Origin: Phallus indusiatus
Lineage: Eukaryota > Basidiomycota > Agaricomycetes > Phallales > Phallaceae
Reading direction: 5' to 3'
Length of the DNA stretch: 64,000 nucleotides
Assembly (NCBI GenBank): GCA_027605045.1
Contig: JAQFWX010000001.1
Coordinates: 248,001-312,000, forward strand
Numbering within the stretch: the stretch's first letter is position 1; each line of letters begins with the position of its first letter. Below the pieces are notes generated by a model, which made no database searches, was not told the origin of the DNA, and was given only the letters and a program-made list of their open reading frames with translations. A program made the translations under genes and the position numbers. Of the stretch, positions 11,545 to 23,476 are shown piece after piece.

Positions 11545-12623
11545 TTATCCGAGAAGGGGCTTCATTAACAACCTCAACAGCCACTCTTCCAACCCTCTAT
11601 CGTTCTCTTTCATATCCCGAAACATGTCATCAAGTCTGTCGGTAGCGATGTAAGTGTTTTGACTAATCCTGACTTCTTCTCGCAAGTTATTCAAGAACTT
11701 GTCTGCTCCCGATGCTTGTCCAATTTGATTAATCATAAACATTACTGTATCGTCTTCGTAACCTGCCGCCCATAGGTTGTCTCTGCATCGGAGGATTTCA
11801 TTCTGCATCTCGAGAGGATCTTCGTTATTTGGTTCACCACCTGTGATGATGCACACCAGAATGGGTCGTTTCAGTGGATTTGAATTTGTATCTGATTTCT
11901 TAGCGATTTTATTGTATACTAATGGCCTGAGAACCTTTTCTCGAAGGGTGGTGCCAATCCTGGTGTTCCCCCTGGGATAGATCCTTGAAACCACCTCGGC
12001 CACGTTTGACGCGTTGTGTCCGTAAGCATAAACCGAGTTGATGAACCGCAATTGTACATCTGCAGAGTCGTCCGGAAGGACCCTGGCAGCAATACTAGTT
12101 ATTCGCTTCAGGACGTTTCCCAAAATCTGAAAACGCGTTGCGCTTTGGCCGTCATCAATCGTACTCATCGAGCCGCTATCGTCCAAGTAGAATACAATTT
12201 CATACAGCGAAAGCGCTGTCAGTCGTTTTAGGTTCTCGGGCTTGGGGAGGTCGTGTTTGGCATGATCTGGCCGTCGATAAAGTCAGTTGAGGGACATCCA
12301 CAAATTTATTGAATTGTTTACCACCAGCGACACCCGACGGACCGTTAATGTACGTGTAGTTGTACGTCGTTTGATTTATAGTTGAGTTCGCCGCGTGAAA
12401 TGATGAAGATACGGTACTATTACCGGGCGACTGTGAATTTTGCTTTGATTGGGTTTCCTGGAATTCACAAAGACGTTGAATATACCAACTCAGGAATGAA
12501 TAAATGAATGAATGAGTGTAGGAGATGTGTTACCCCGGGATTTGCCTGAACCGTTCCCTGACGTTCAGGATGTTCGTTCGCAGGCGGTTGTTGAGACGAT
12601 TGAACGATTTGTGGTTCGGTCAT
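11545..12623 (-). CDS. von Willebrand factor A-domain protein (QTTYNY family)
   Basis: Three exons (12534-12623, 12322-12457, 11545-12266) give about 315 residues, starting MTEPQIVQSS. The first 75 residues are low-complexity, rich in Gln, Asn and Ser, with the motif QTTYNYTY near residue 59. A vWA domain follows. Its metal-ion site motif DDSGS lies near residues 104-108 after hydrophobic YEIVFYL. A later Thr-containing RIGTTL and the strand ILVCIITGGEPNN occupy the other expected places. The usual TDG in that third position is TGG here, so metal binding may be weakened. No signal peptide or membrane segment is seen; it is probably cytoplasmic. It lies head-to-tail with a paralogue at 13098-14225. 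The N-terminal exon is close between the two, the C-terminal exon is not. Role unknown; vWA domains usually bind proteins. Confidence 0.82.
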
Positions 12624-13097
12624 GGTTTACTGACTAATACCGCAGCGGAGGCCAAGTGATGATAAAAATCGGACGACGTCGAAGTATCGGTGAATCGCTG
12701 GGAGGCGTGGTTGTTGGCAAAATAGTGAGGAACATGCGAGATAGGGTTTAAGTATTGGATCATAACTAAGCGCTTATCAGTTACGCCCGTTCATGCCAGT
12801 GTAAACACCTATCACGAGGGGAGATCAATGTATGGTGTCCTGATAGGTTCGGCGCAAGCCAATGAACCTCTGGTTCACACGTTCAGTCGAACTCAGACTG
12901 ATATGGGAGAATCTATCCCTTAATAGCAGCTTTATTCACAAATGAGATGAATATTCAGCGTCTCGAGTACAAAAGACGTTCATATACTCAAAACATAATT
13001 CGACATCCTACACATGTCTATGAGTCATGATTCAGGTCGATATATTGTTGCGCTGGAATTGAAAATTGCACTGCACCAGACATATTAGCTATTTTCC
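12624..13097. other. Spacer between the tandem paralogues
   Basis: It contains the promoter of the vWA gene and the 3' flank of its neighbour. About 12890-13045 is the second copy of the flank found at about 11150-11330. Nothing else was recognised. Confidence 0.6.
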
Positions 13098-14225
13098 TTA
13101 AATTTGGAGACCAAAATTGAATAATCCCGTAGAAACAGCGAAACCAGCATTAGCATGATTAGGCCGTGGACTCGGTGGAAATCCCGAACTTTGATTGCGA
13201 AACATCCCAGAATTGAACCCATGCTGGTGCGAGTGGAAATCGTTGGACTCGGATTCATGGAAATAATCATTGTCATTTTCACCGTTAGATCGCCAGTTGT
13301 GGGGACGATCCAAGCCTGGGGAGAACGGTCCAGGTCGACCCGGAGTAGTGTTGGACCGACTTAACCCAGGCCGCGGAGTAGGAGCGTAGTTGTTGGGATG
13401 AGGGACTTGCCTAGGTATATGATTGTCTGGTCGCAGTTCTTCGTAATAATTATCCTCGCGCTGAATGCGGGAATGAGAATTATAGTACACTCGAGGAGTA
13501 TCAGGGCGAGCATCCGTCGACGGATGCCATTGGTTGTGAGGGACACGACCGGTATTGTACCTATCCGGCTGCCAATTCTCCTCACAGTCATCGTCGGGAG
13601 TAAGCCTCCTACTAGGGGTATGGCCTGAGCCATTTGAGGTTTTCGACCTTTTTGAGCCAGTCCGATCGTCAGTATCGGGATCGATGTCCTCCGATTCCTC
13701 ATAATCGTTATTATCGCGGGTATCAGAGTCATTGGACTTTGCGCCGCGCGAGGTTCCAGCATTGTGAGGCTTGGACGCCTTCTCAGAAGTCGTTTGATTA
13801 GCATTAGCGTTGGGACTACTTTCAGGATGTTCATTAGCATTGACGCCGCCAACGGCACCAGTACCGTACATGTACGTATAGTTGTACGTCGTTTGAGTTA
13901 CAGTCGAGTTCGCTGCGTTGAATGTTGGAGACATGGTGGTATTACCGGAGCCTGAAGGTGAATTTAGGTTTGATTGGACTTCCTAAAATTCACAAGGATC
14001 GGTTACACCGACGGGCGACAGTACGAATGGTCTTACCCCGGAGTTTTGGCTAGCCTTGTTTTGATGATCTACAACATGCGATGGTTGTTGATGTTTAACG
14101 ACATGTTGTTCTTGATTAGTCTTGCTTTGTTGATCTTCAGCATGCGCCTGAACCGTTCGCTGAGTCTCAGGATGTCGGTTGGGAAGCGGCTGTCGAGGCG
14201 ATTGGATGACTTGGGTTCCGGCCAT
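13098..14225 (-). CDS. Disordered charged protein, paralogue of the vWA gene head
   Basis: Two exons (14037-14225 and 13098-13982) give 357 residues, starting MAGTQVIQSPRQPL. The N-terminus parallels the neighbouring vWA protein: an HPETQRTVQA-type stretch, a phase-0 intron, then EVQSNL and the motif QTTYNYTY near residue 93. After that it diverges fully. There is no vWA domain, only a long hydrophilic tail rich in Asp, Asn, Ser, Arg and Pro (NDSDTRDNND, DPDTDD, repeated RPG and NHxPR-like pieces). No signal peptide or membrane segment is visible. The shared intron position and duplicated 3' flank indicate tandem duplication followed by replacement or rapid divergence of the C-terminal exon. 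Function unknown. Confidence 0.75.
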
Positions 14226-17005
14226 GGTTCACTGACTGACGCGGAGGAAGTCAAGTAATGATAGAAATTGGGCGACGAAAGTATTAATATGCAAAAGAAT
14301 GATTCGCTGGGAGATGCGGCTGATGACAGGATGATGGTTGAAAGGTAAAGTAAGAGGAAGATGTGAGATAGGGTTTAAGTATCGAAATACAACCAAGCGC
14401 TAACTATTTTAGATTAGAGGTTAATCTTGAAAATCAGTTACGCCGAATTCACGTTTGAAACATACCTATCACGCGAGGGTAGAGTTCTAAAGATAAATGC
14501 ATATTTCCTCCTAATGACTTATATCCCCAGCGTTTTGTAGAAATATCTCTTCTTCGCATTAAATAGTTTGTATATTTTTGATCCAGTAGCCCCTAATAGA
14601 CGACAAGTTGTTCAAAACCTATGTTAACCAGGTTGAGTTATAAATAGTTATAGATAGACCAAACAAAAAAGTACCTTCGAATGGCACACATCTCTGAAAC
14701 GTTTTATTTCGAAGTGCAGTTGCCATCCATGGCCATTGCAAATTTTTATATCGTCTTCGGAATTCAAAATAGCTGATAGGGCGATAATCGGTTGTTGGCA
14801 AAGGTCCAGTAGAACGCGATGTATAGAATTGTGAATTATCTGTGTATAACACTGCCCTAGACTACCTCATATTCCCAAAATCGGATGTCCATCGATAACC
14901 TTTGGGTTCCAGGGTTGAAGGACACCGAGAAGGCGGATGTCACGTAAAACGGCGTGTTCAGGAACGAGGAATCAATGACTATTAAGGAATAGACAGATAG
15001 CAACCAAAGTATTCGTCATTTTAGAAAGTTGCGTGCGAGAAGTACGGTTGGACTAAGACCTCGCATTTGGACGTCCTTGTTCGTTGAACGTTGAACGTTG
15101 AAGCCTCTCGAAGGGTCAAAGTAATACGTAATAAAGTGTTAGCTTATCCACCAATAAAGTTGAAACTTCATACTCGTTCATTGAAATGTCGATAAAATAT
15201 CCCGCGAAGCTGCCCAGATGTTACGACGTTGAGAGGTGATAAAGCTGAGGTGGATAACGCGATGACACGTTGAGGTCCTCCAGCGCTCCGGTCCATGCCG
15301 AACCTATGTAAGCGCTCAAGCGCTCAATATCAATGCTCTTGACCGCATGTTCATGACGTTCAACTCTGATTTCAGTCAAATTCCAGTCAATACTTCTCCA
15401 GTACTATCTTGACTACACTTCCAATTTCCAGCGACTGGGAAGTTACAAATTCGTAGATGCCAAATAAAACCAGCATCGTAACACTTCTCGCTCAGACTGG
15501 CTTCTCTATTACCATTCATTTTCACAGGTATTTCGCTGTAATTCGTTATGTGCCCACCAAAAGTAAACGCTGTGACACGATATTTATGGAACCAAGCAAA
15601 AGCACATTTCGAAAAAGTTTGAATTCGTCATCAACCGATTGCCTCGCAAGAGACCCCTGTAACGCCTGGTAAGAATCTTGATTCGGAGGTATTGATTGGA
15701 ATCCATCAAGCTTCAAAACATTCGTATTTAATTTTTCGATCTTTGATTAGAATTTCGATGTTGAGATGTTGATAGTTGGCCATCGCTGCTTGTAAATTGC
15801 CTCGAGCGTTGATGTCCATGAGTTATTTCAAGTACGTGGATGTTCTGAGCATGAAAGTGGTTTATCAGTGCAATAAGATTGAGTCAAATTCTAGCACCTA
15901 TGCAATTCACAGTCAGATCATTTAGGCACGCCAGCGGCCAGACTCGGACGAGCGATGAATATTTGCCGAAAGGTTTTTCAAACTAAATAGGAGATTGTTA
16001 TTATATCTTTGGTGATAAAATCAGAGAAAGTGAAATTAGCATGTATCAAAAAAACGCGGTCTAACTCAATGGACAAACTGACCAAACGTACGCGTCACAT
16101 GGTTTGTTGAACAGGCAAGGGGTTAGTATGAAATGGAGCAAAAGGTTTCCCGTTAATTCATTCAGCCTACGCGTAAAATTCAAATACACGTTTTTCAGAC
16201 ATATCGTGATTGAACACGGTGTTGACGCGATGGCGAATGGAGGAGTCGCTAACTCAAGCTGGTCAAAACGTGCTATGCCGGCGCTAAAGTTTAGACGCCC
16301 AATTTTTACTAAGCTAGCTGGCAGCTTGGATCCAACGCTTGAACCACGGATGTATTTTGTTCTCACTTCGGGGAGCCTTTAAGCAGCGCTCTATTTCGAA
16401 TATTCCGGTCTTCGAAGTATAAGTCGTAGAAGTTATTTATGTGACCACCAGGTACAGAGATGCCCATCGAGTCCTTTCCCTTGCACCGGCTCCACTTTTA
16501 ACCCAAATCTACAAAGCTTCGTGCCTAGGATTGGCGCACACTTTCTAGTACCATCTCAACTCAGTTGCTACATTTTGGATGCTTTACCTTCCTTGTGTCG
16601 TCCCAACATTTTTCCCCAAACATTCCGACGGCGTCCCTTTACTACGCTCTCGCCCTATTATCAGGGCACAGGAGGTGGATACTCACATGACAGAATCACC
16701 CTCAAATCATGGTACTGCTTGAAGGTATTTGAAACAATCCCTGACCTCTTTTTCAACCTCCTCATCATGCGGTGGGACGGATATGGATTACCCATGATAA
16801 ATATATCATTCGGCTCATCGCTTTGCCGTTCTCAAAGGGGCGTCATTCATCTTCCTAGGACAGAACCGACACAGCGAATGTCAATCAATAAACTATTCGC
16901 CTATAGTTGGCATCTAGAGAGGGCCGGCAATGACACAACTGAATGACTTCTGACCCAGATGACCACAATTTATTTGTATTGGTCAATTCGGTTCTCTCAA
17001 ATCTC
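14226..17005. other. Gene-poor 2.8 kb
   Basis: Only short, compositionally unremarkable open frames are present (for example 14619-14852 -, 15457-15672 +, 16061-16366 -, 16521-16946 +). None shows a recognisable domain, conserved start context or splice pattern. A short direct repeat, 'gaacgttgaacgttgaa', occurs near 15085. The right end holds the promoter of the next gene. Confidence 0.5.
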
Positions 17006-17014
17006 TATATAAAG
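17006..17014 (+). promoter_or_regulatory. TATA box (TATATAAAG)
   Basis: A TATATAAAG motif lies 87 bp upstream of the ATG at 17101, in the normal window for a fungal TATA promoter. A pyrimidine-rich stretch follows before the start. Confidence 0.55.
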
Positions 17015-17100
17015 CGTTCATTTCAGTGATAATTCTATTCACCAGTGCAGCACTGCAGAGATCCAAGTTGCTTATACTCTCTCACCATTGTCTTTATATT

Positions 17101-17994
17101 ATGCATTTCTTCAAGACCGCTTCGCTGGGTCTCCTAGCCATTCTTGGTTCTATTTCTGCAACTCAAGCTATATCAAACTGTGATGTTTCACAAGCTGTAA
17201 TCCCACTGGGTACATCTGGCTTGACCCCGCCTCCTTCTGGTCAAGTACCTATCAACATCGCAGTATGTAGCGCGTAGCATTGCAAAAGGCATCGAATAAC
17301 ATACTTGCAACTCTTCTGGAAAATTTGCGTATGGTCCTTTCTTTTTTCATCAATAGCATAATCGTTGACATTTTGAATGATTTCATAGGTCCATCGGCGC
17401 TGTTGCCACCCTTTTCGACGCTTCTTGCGTCTCAGAGTTCATATCCAACTTCCTCTCCAACTTCAACTTCACAGTAGTTGCCGGGACAACCACCCCTCTT
17501 GAAATCCTCGTCGAAGTGCTTGAAGCTGCCTTGGGCTACCCGCCTGAAGTTCTTGGACACCACTTTTTCACCGCCAATGCTACTGGTGCCCCAGTCAACT
17601 CTATTTCTCCTACGTTTGATTTCCGCTCAGGAATCGACCAAGGCGATCCCAATGCCTTTGTCATAACGAACAAGACTGAAGATGTCAAAGCCCCCGTTGA
17701 TCCAACGGATAACGTGGATTGGCTTCAGTTAACCGCATTTCCTGGTGATGGCGATTTGGCTAAAACGGTCTACAGAATCCTTACCTTAGGCGGTCAACCA
17801 CCAGCATCGGTAATTTCTTTCCTTTGATGATGATAATTCAACTCAGTTGATTTTTTTTTTTTTTCTGACATTAGTGCACGCCAGGCTCTGGTCAGATTAC
17901 CGTTCCTTACGCGGCGAACTATTGTATGATTTTTGTCATGTCGGTTATTTTTTGGTTATTGTATCTCACACTATTTTTAGGGTTCTTTAAATGA
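17101..17994 (+). pseudogene. Secreted DUF3455-family gene, probably disrupted
   Basis: The first exon (17101-17262) starts MHFFKTASLGLLAILG, a clear signal peptide cut near TQA. Later exons read well: 17389-17809 (IGAVATLFDASC, GHHFFTANATGAP, PTFDFRSG, VDWLQLTAFPG, YRILTLGGQPPAS), 17875-17923 (CTPGSGQITVPYAANY) and 17981-17994 (WFFK, stop). These are hallmark pieces of fungal DUF3455 proteins, small secreted proteins of unknown function often mislabelled malate dehydrogenase. The short exon that should join them (ends 17328, reading HTCNSSGKF) has an in-frame TAA at 17297-17299, with no acceptor after it. Joining exon 1 directly to 17389 loses the frame. Either this allele is broken or there is a sequence error. 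All other splice sites and the frame are intact, so any loss is recent. Confidence 0.7.
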
Positions 17995-20900
17995 TTTTTT
18001 TCAAACATGCTGGGTTTGCAGCCAACTATGAATGATATTTTGTCAGAAAGAACATAGAATAAAGAATGCAAATAAACATTGTTCAACATCAACCGGGACA
18101 ACGCTTCCCTCATACTTCACCGATCATGAAAGTACAAATCGGTCAATGGCGCTTTGTCGTTATTCCCAGTTTCCACCAATTAACGTACTCAGGGGTTGAG
18201 TACATACTTGATGGCATTAAGAAGCTTAGAAGCAGATGAGTCAAGACTCCAACACGGAGAGAAAAAGAAAAAGAATTGAAGTTGAGAGAGTCACAATTAG
18301 AAATCCAAGAACCAGGAAACAAAAAAAAATTGAACTGAAGCTGAGAATTCCAAACGAAGTCACGACAAAAGGACATTGAGACAAAACAAAAATCGATGCT
18401 GTCAAATACTTCCAACTACGTAAATGATAGCCAGTGAATGTAGTTATGGTCCCGCGCTGCACTTATCATCTGAATCATCACCGTCATCACAGGGGCTTTC
18501 GTTTATTGCTGTAATGTAGTAGGTGTTTTGTCGTATAGTTGATCTCGTTGCTGTGAATGAGGAGTTTACAATTGGTGGGATTCTAATAAGTAGGACGGAT
18601 GAGAGGTTTAAGGCTTCCAACAGTCTTGCGGTATATTTACCTGGGGGGCGGACATGACTATTGTAAAGTCTGAATGAAAGTCTAATGAGAAAGGGGTATT
18701 CGGTAAGCCTCTCGTAACGAAGTGTTCGTGGATTGGGGTACCTTCACAAAGAAGTTTGCAGCTCGAATTTAAATAAATAGATACCAACTGAAGTTAGGGG
18801 TGAAAAAGATGACTGAAGGCTTTTAAGTATCAAATCGGCGTTCAAACGTCAAATTTGAACCTTCCAAACCTAGGTCAACAACGACGAAATTGACCACGTT
18901 ACATACCTTTTGCTTGACGGACTCGATACGGGGCTTGACAAGCATCTCCTGAATTTTACCTCAAGATTGCAATACATATCCTCATCCAAAAATTATTCCT
19001 TACCGTATGCGGTGTCGGTGGTCTTGATACTAGAGTCCGGAATGTATAGTACTAGTCGCCGCAAGGACACGTTCTACAATGTGTTTTGCCATTTGCTGAC
19101 ACTAGCTGGCAGTGACTCGAAGCCTCTTCCTCAAACTGTTCATGTTCACCTTCTGAGTATATGAACCGCAAATTAAAAGACGCCGTCCAACTTAAACCTG
19201 CCAGTCTCTTTTTTGATAGTAGACAGTTGACTCGGAACCGGAATCGTCCAGTTGAGTTCGCGAAGAACGAGCTGAGGTTAATTTTGAAAGGCTAGCCCGG
19301 TCAAAATTTCGTCCGGCAGGTCCTATGCGTAACACTCCTCATCCGAACGCGACCTCTGCGATGAACTTCCCGGAGCTGCTTGAGCCCGATCGCCGGTATT
19401 GGTGGGGTTACACGATTGTAGATTTTAAATTTCTAGTGAGAACGTCGCCTCGACACCGACGATGACGCTAGAACTAGCATTTGAGTATTACCAACAGCAA
19501 CAATCCGTCTGATTAGCAGTAGGACTAGAGGGTTTACTTGGATACGGGCCTAAATGTGTGTGTGCGCGTGAGAACTTGACTTCAGAACCGGCATGACATA
19601 CATGATGCATGACCGACGAAGTGCGGGAACGTAGTGTGCAAGAGTGTGCAGGGCTTCAGTTTCATACTCTATTCCATACTAACTATTCGGTAATTCGCCG
19701 GAACTAGCATTACTTGATCTATATTGTTTTGGTGACTTTTCGGAGATCGTCTGACCGGAACGTAAAGCTAGCGGACACCTCGGACCACCCTGGACCACCC
19801 TCGGACTGGATGTTCCGGACAAGACAATGTCCGACCTCAATGAGCCTCAATGCTTTGATTCTCGATCAGATGACTTGATCCATACCGATAGATATGTTGG
19901 ACTGCGGATGCGGGATGCGGCTCTTTCGACCAATTTTTGGAGCCATAGGGTGGATCAACGGGTAAAAATAGCTATGAGTTGAAGTGAAAGTAGTTTGCGC
20001 GTATACGCGTATGTGTGTGTATAGACATTAGATAAAAAAAGCTCGGGCAGAAGAAATGCGGAAGACTTGAATGAAATAGCAATCTGAAGACAAAAATTAA
20101 TAGCATTATTCTAGAAAAATATCATATCGCCTCAGCTGTTTGACAGGAAGCTAATTCACAGTGCGACGCCCTATAAGAGATACGAGATATGAAATACCTT
20201 CACCAATTATGGTGCCGCTAATTGTTAGATTGCGAATTTACACAATCAGGGAAATGAGTTATCTTAGCGATTTGTGGCGCCTTCATAGTCAACGATCATC
20301 GATCATCCGTTGACCTCCGCAAACAACTCATAATTAACGGTGCGTGCTCTTTGTCAGCAAATCTGTTTTACTGCTTGCGTCCTCTTCCCGCCACAGTCTA
20401 AGAGCATGGACCTGGACAGCTTCTTTTAGTTATGCACAACTATGATTTTTCATCCTACTATTTGATAACCAAAAGCTTTAATAGCTTCATTTATGTGTGT
20501 ACTTACGCAGTTCCACGATAGCATATCCCAATATATCACATGAGATCATCAAGGCACTGGTAAGGGCACTTGTGCAGGGACACGTTGGAATTTGGAGGAT
20601 CTATCATCTGAGGGATCTGGCGCGAATGTCGCGGTCACAGGAGTCACACCGAGCCCTCCCAACGGCGGTGCGCCCACCGCGGCCAAACCGAGGCTTGACA
20701 AAAGGCCAATCCATGTCATTCTACATACATAGGCGATGGCGCGATTTTTGAGGCCCTGAATATCGCGATTGGGATGCACATGAGTCGGGTCGTATTGACA
20801 AAAGCATGAAAAGGGTGTATGGTGATTTTGCAAGGCGAAGGGAGGGGACATCGCTGGAAGGATTTATCTGCCCTACGAACGAACACAAGAAAGGATTTAA

Positions 20901-22052
20901 CATGACCTAGACAACGACATAAATAACAGGTAGCGGCGCGTGTAAACATGGACCACGGATGGGATTGTTACATCGTTCAAGCTGCGTTTCGCGGATGACG
21001 AACGTCTGTTCTAATGTCTATGGAAGCGGTCTCGTCACCCTTGTCCCTTGAATTGCGCCCTCCCCACGAATAATGTAAACGAATGCACAGGTGGCGGGGG
21101 TTATCTTGGGAGACGAAAATAATCACGTACCCCACACCCACCCCATCTGCTAATATATAGATCGTGATTCACACGCCATCAGGGTCAGGAGCTTGGTGTT
21201 GGAGAAGCTCGAAAAGGTCATCGGAGAGAGGCCATATTTGTTACCGTGGAGATTTAGTCAAGAGTTAGTGAAGACGCGGCAAGAGCACCGATAGTAACGT
21301 TCGCAAGGTTATTTCGTGTGGGATTGTCTGAATGAACAGGAGCGACACCGTAAAGCGGTAACAGTCTGGAATAGTCACGGTGGCGCGCCCGCCGTATAAA
21401 TCGGTGCCAGAGCCTTTCCGCAATTCAAACGTTCCATTGGGATCACCGACCTGCTCACCCTGACCGACTCATCTCATTATCTCATAAAAAGAAACAATAG
21501 AATTCCATCGAGCAAGCACCGCAGCGTCTGCCACCTGGTGACACTGAGCCGGCTCCGCCTGGTGACTTGTCCAGGGTTATAAACATCCAAAAGAATTTCT
21601 TCAGCCTCTATTCCGGTAGAAATTGAGCCCAAAGTGTTTCTATCTCGTTCAATTCTATCAAAGTCCCCATATTACCTCATATTACCCGGCCCCGCCATTT
21701 AGATCGAGCCTCCGGGTATGCCGTCCCTAACCGTAAGGCACTCAAATTTCCCGTGTCGCCTTATCGGAATAATATCCTTTCCTAGATCTTATGACATTTG
21801 ATATCCCAATAACACGGTGGGAAGATGTATCACTGCAAAAAACTAAGGCCTTGTGTTATAACAGGTTATAGCCGTGCGACGGGCATACATAAATATATCA
21901 GCTCTTACCAGTTAATCCGATGCTGACCTGCCTTTCCACTGGGCCACGATGCTTCATCTTTCCCGCTCAAAGATTTAAATTATCCTTCCCTCATCAACCT
22001 ATACTTTGACCTTTTCACAAAAAGTTCCAAATCCTTAATATCCAAATCTAAA
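17995..22052. other. Gene-poor 4 kb
   Basis: Many short open frames on both strands lack recognisable domains, splice structure or coding bias. The stretch at 18280-18400 is purine-rich. 19735-19830 contains short repeated 'cggaccaccctggaccaccct' units. No supported gene, RNA or transposon end was seen. Confidence 0.45.
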
Positions 22053-23476
22053 ATGTCAGGTAATCTGAGTATAATCGATGAAATTGAGCTCGTGGAAGCC
22101 TTGGTTGCAAGTGCTTCCTCTGCCCACTTTGCAATAATTGCAGCAGGTACTTGATTCACGAGTTCTTTCCTCTTTCAATCCTGGTTCTCAGAATTTCTCA
22201 TTCAGTTTCCGGATTGTCCGCACTTATCTGGGACACGTTGCTTACATTCGACGAGGAGGTACGTGCTATATGTAATCCAAGGCGAAGATACGTTCTGAAT
22301 ATCTCTTAGAGAAAATATATGTGGACGTAATAGTGTTTGATTTTCTTCGTGTATGTCCTATTATTAACCCATGCTTTCATAGAACCAAACCCTCTGTTCT
22401 CAAATGCATCTTTCTCACCGTCCGTTATCTTGCTCTGGCCATCCAAATGTAAGGCCTTGCGCTATTTTCGCGGAAAGATGTATTAAAGAACTTTAGATCA
22501 AACGGAGTGTTCTCCTTCACTTTCAACGCCTCTTTTAGCAATGGAGCATGTTCAAGTTACACGTGGTTTCTCGGTTTCGGGGGTGTAACCCTAGTAGCAG
22601 CTGCGGACGCACTTCTGGTGTATCGGGGTACGACGAATCTTACCAGATCCAGTTCCGAGCTGATGATCAAATCCAGTTTATGCATTTTACGCAAGACATC
22701 GAGGCTTCTTGTATTTCCTAGTGGCCGTGTATCTTTGCGCACAAGGAGCCTCGTTTACCCTCGCCGGACTTTTTTTATCGGGTTACATTGAAATTCCAAA
22801 CCCGATCCCCCAGTTCATTCCTATTGTCGGCGATTGTATAACAATCCAATATCCACTACGACTGGCCTTTATCTGGTATGTAATATTCAGTTAATTGCGG
22901 GATGGGTTCAAATTACAATCATACTATTTAGGGCCGTCATACTAATTTTTCAGAGCATTATCTTCATACTTGTTATCGGTAGAGTCATATATACCAGATA
23001 TGATGGCAGCGATCTTGGGATACCGCTATCCCCTCTATACGTGGTATTCGTAAGAGATGGTATTTGGGCTTATGCTCTCATCCTCTGTACGTCTTTGAAC
23101 CGTCTGAGCGGACCCAGCGAGGTAAATATTTCTTCCCAGTAAACTCCCTTCTTTGTGTGATATACAATCACCAAACAACAAACTCTCTCCTCGGAGCATC
23201 TTTTATCTTGTACGTCTACATTCAACTCACTTTCCCCGAAATGTTTTTGTTAATCTTCCGTTTTAAAGTTTCTTCTTTACCACAATTAGCGTCTGCGTAC
23301 GTCATTTACATTTTATAAACACAACTTGTTTATTTCATTCTAATGTGGACTAGAGCTGTCGCCTGATCCTCAATTTGCAGTCTATCATCCATCCCGTCGA
23401 CTCCATTTCTATTCCTGAAAGTATTCCACTAGAATTCAGACACAATACCACCAATCAATCAGACACCCTTTTCTAA
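22053..23476 (+). CDS. DUF6533-type multi-pass membrane protein, tandem copy 1
   Basis: A spliced gene starting MSGNLSIIDEIELVEAL. Order: AHFAIIAAVSGLSALIWDTLLTFDEE, a 17-nt micro-exon (RKYMWT), then TKPSVLKCIFLTVRYLALAIQ. This is the fungal DUF6533 pattern: a first helix, acidic DEE, aromatic W, a basic residue and a helix with RY. Further helices follow (WFLGFGGVTLVAAADALLVY; FLVAVYLCAQGASFTLAGLF; AVILIFQSIIFILVIGRVIY; LLGASFILFFFTTISV). The cytoplasmic end SCRLILNLQSIIHP leads to stop TAA at 23474-23476. A membrane protein with about seven helices is predicted; function unknown. It is followed 1.9 kb on by a close paralogue on the same strand with identical exon structure. Confidence 0.85.
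22310..22326 (+). other. 17-nt micro-exon of the DUF6533 gene
   Basis: AGAAAATATATGTGGAC is flanked by CTCTTAG and GTAATAG. Inclusion gives DEE-RKYMWT-TKPSVLK in frame, and the Trp is conserved in the domain. The paralogue has the same exon at 25609-25625. Confidence 0.8.

Noticed and set aside
13361..13858. Open frame of 165 codons on the minus strand in another phase
   Set aside because: It overlaps the larger exon of the 13098-14225 gene, which shares N-terminal motifs and an intron position with its paralogue; this frame is a shadow.
16521..16946. 141-codon + strand open frame upstream of the DUF3455 gene
   Set aside because: No domain, signal peptide, splice pattern or paralogue was recognised; composition looks like non-coding DNA.
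18143..18462. Hydrophobic minus-strand open frames
   Set aside because: Hydrophobicity comes from a purine-rich + strand giving Phe/Ser/Leu codons on the other strand; there is no conserved structure.
20549..20949. Overlapping minus-strand frames of 60-100 codons
   Set aside because: No family resemblance, start context or introns; treated as chance open frames in a gene-poor region.
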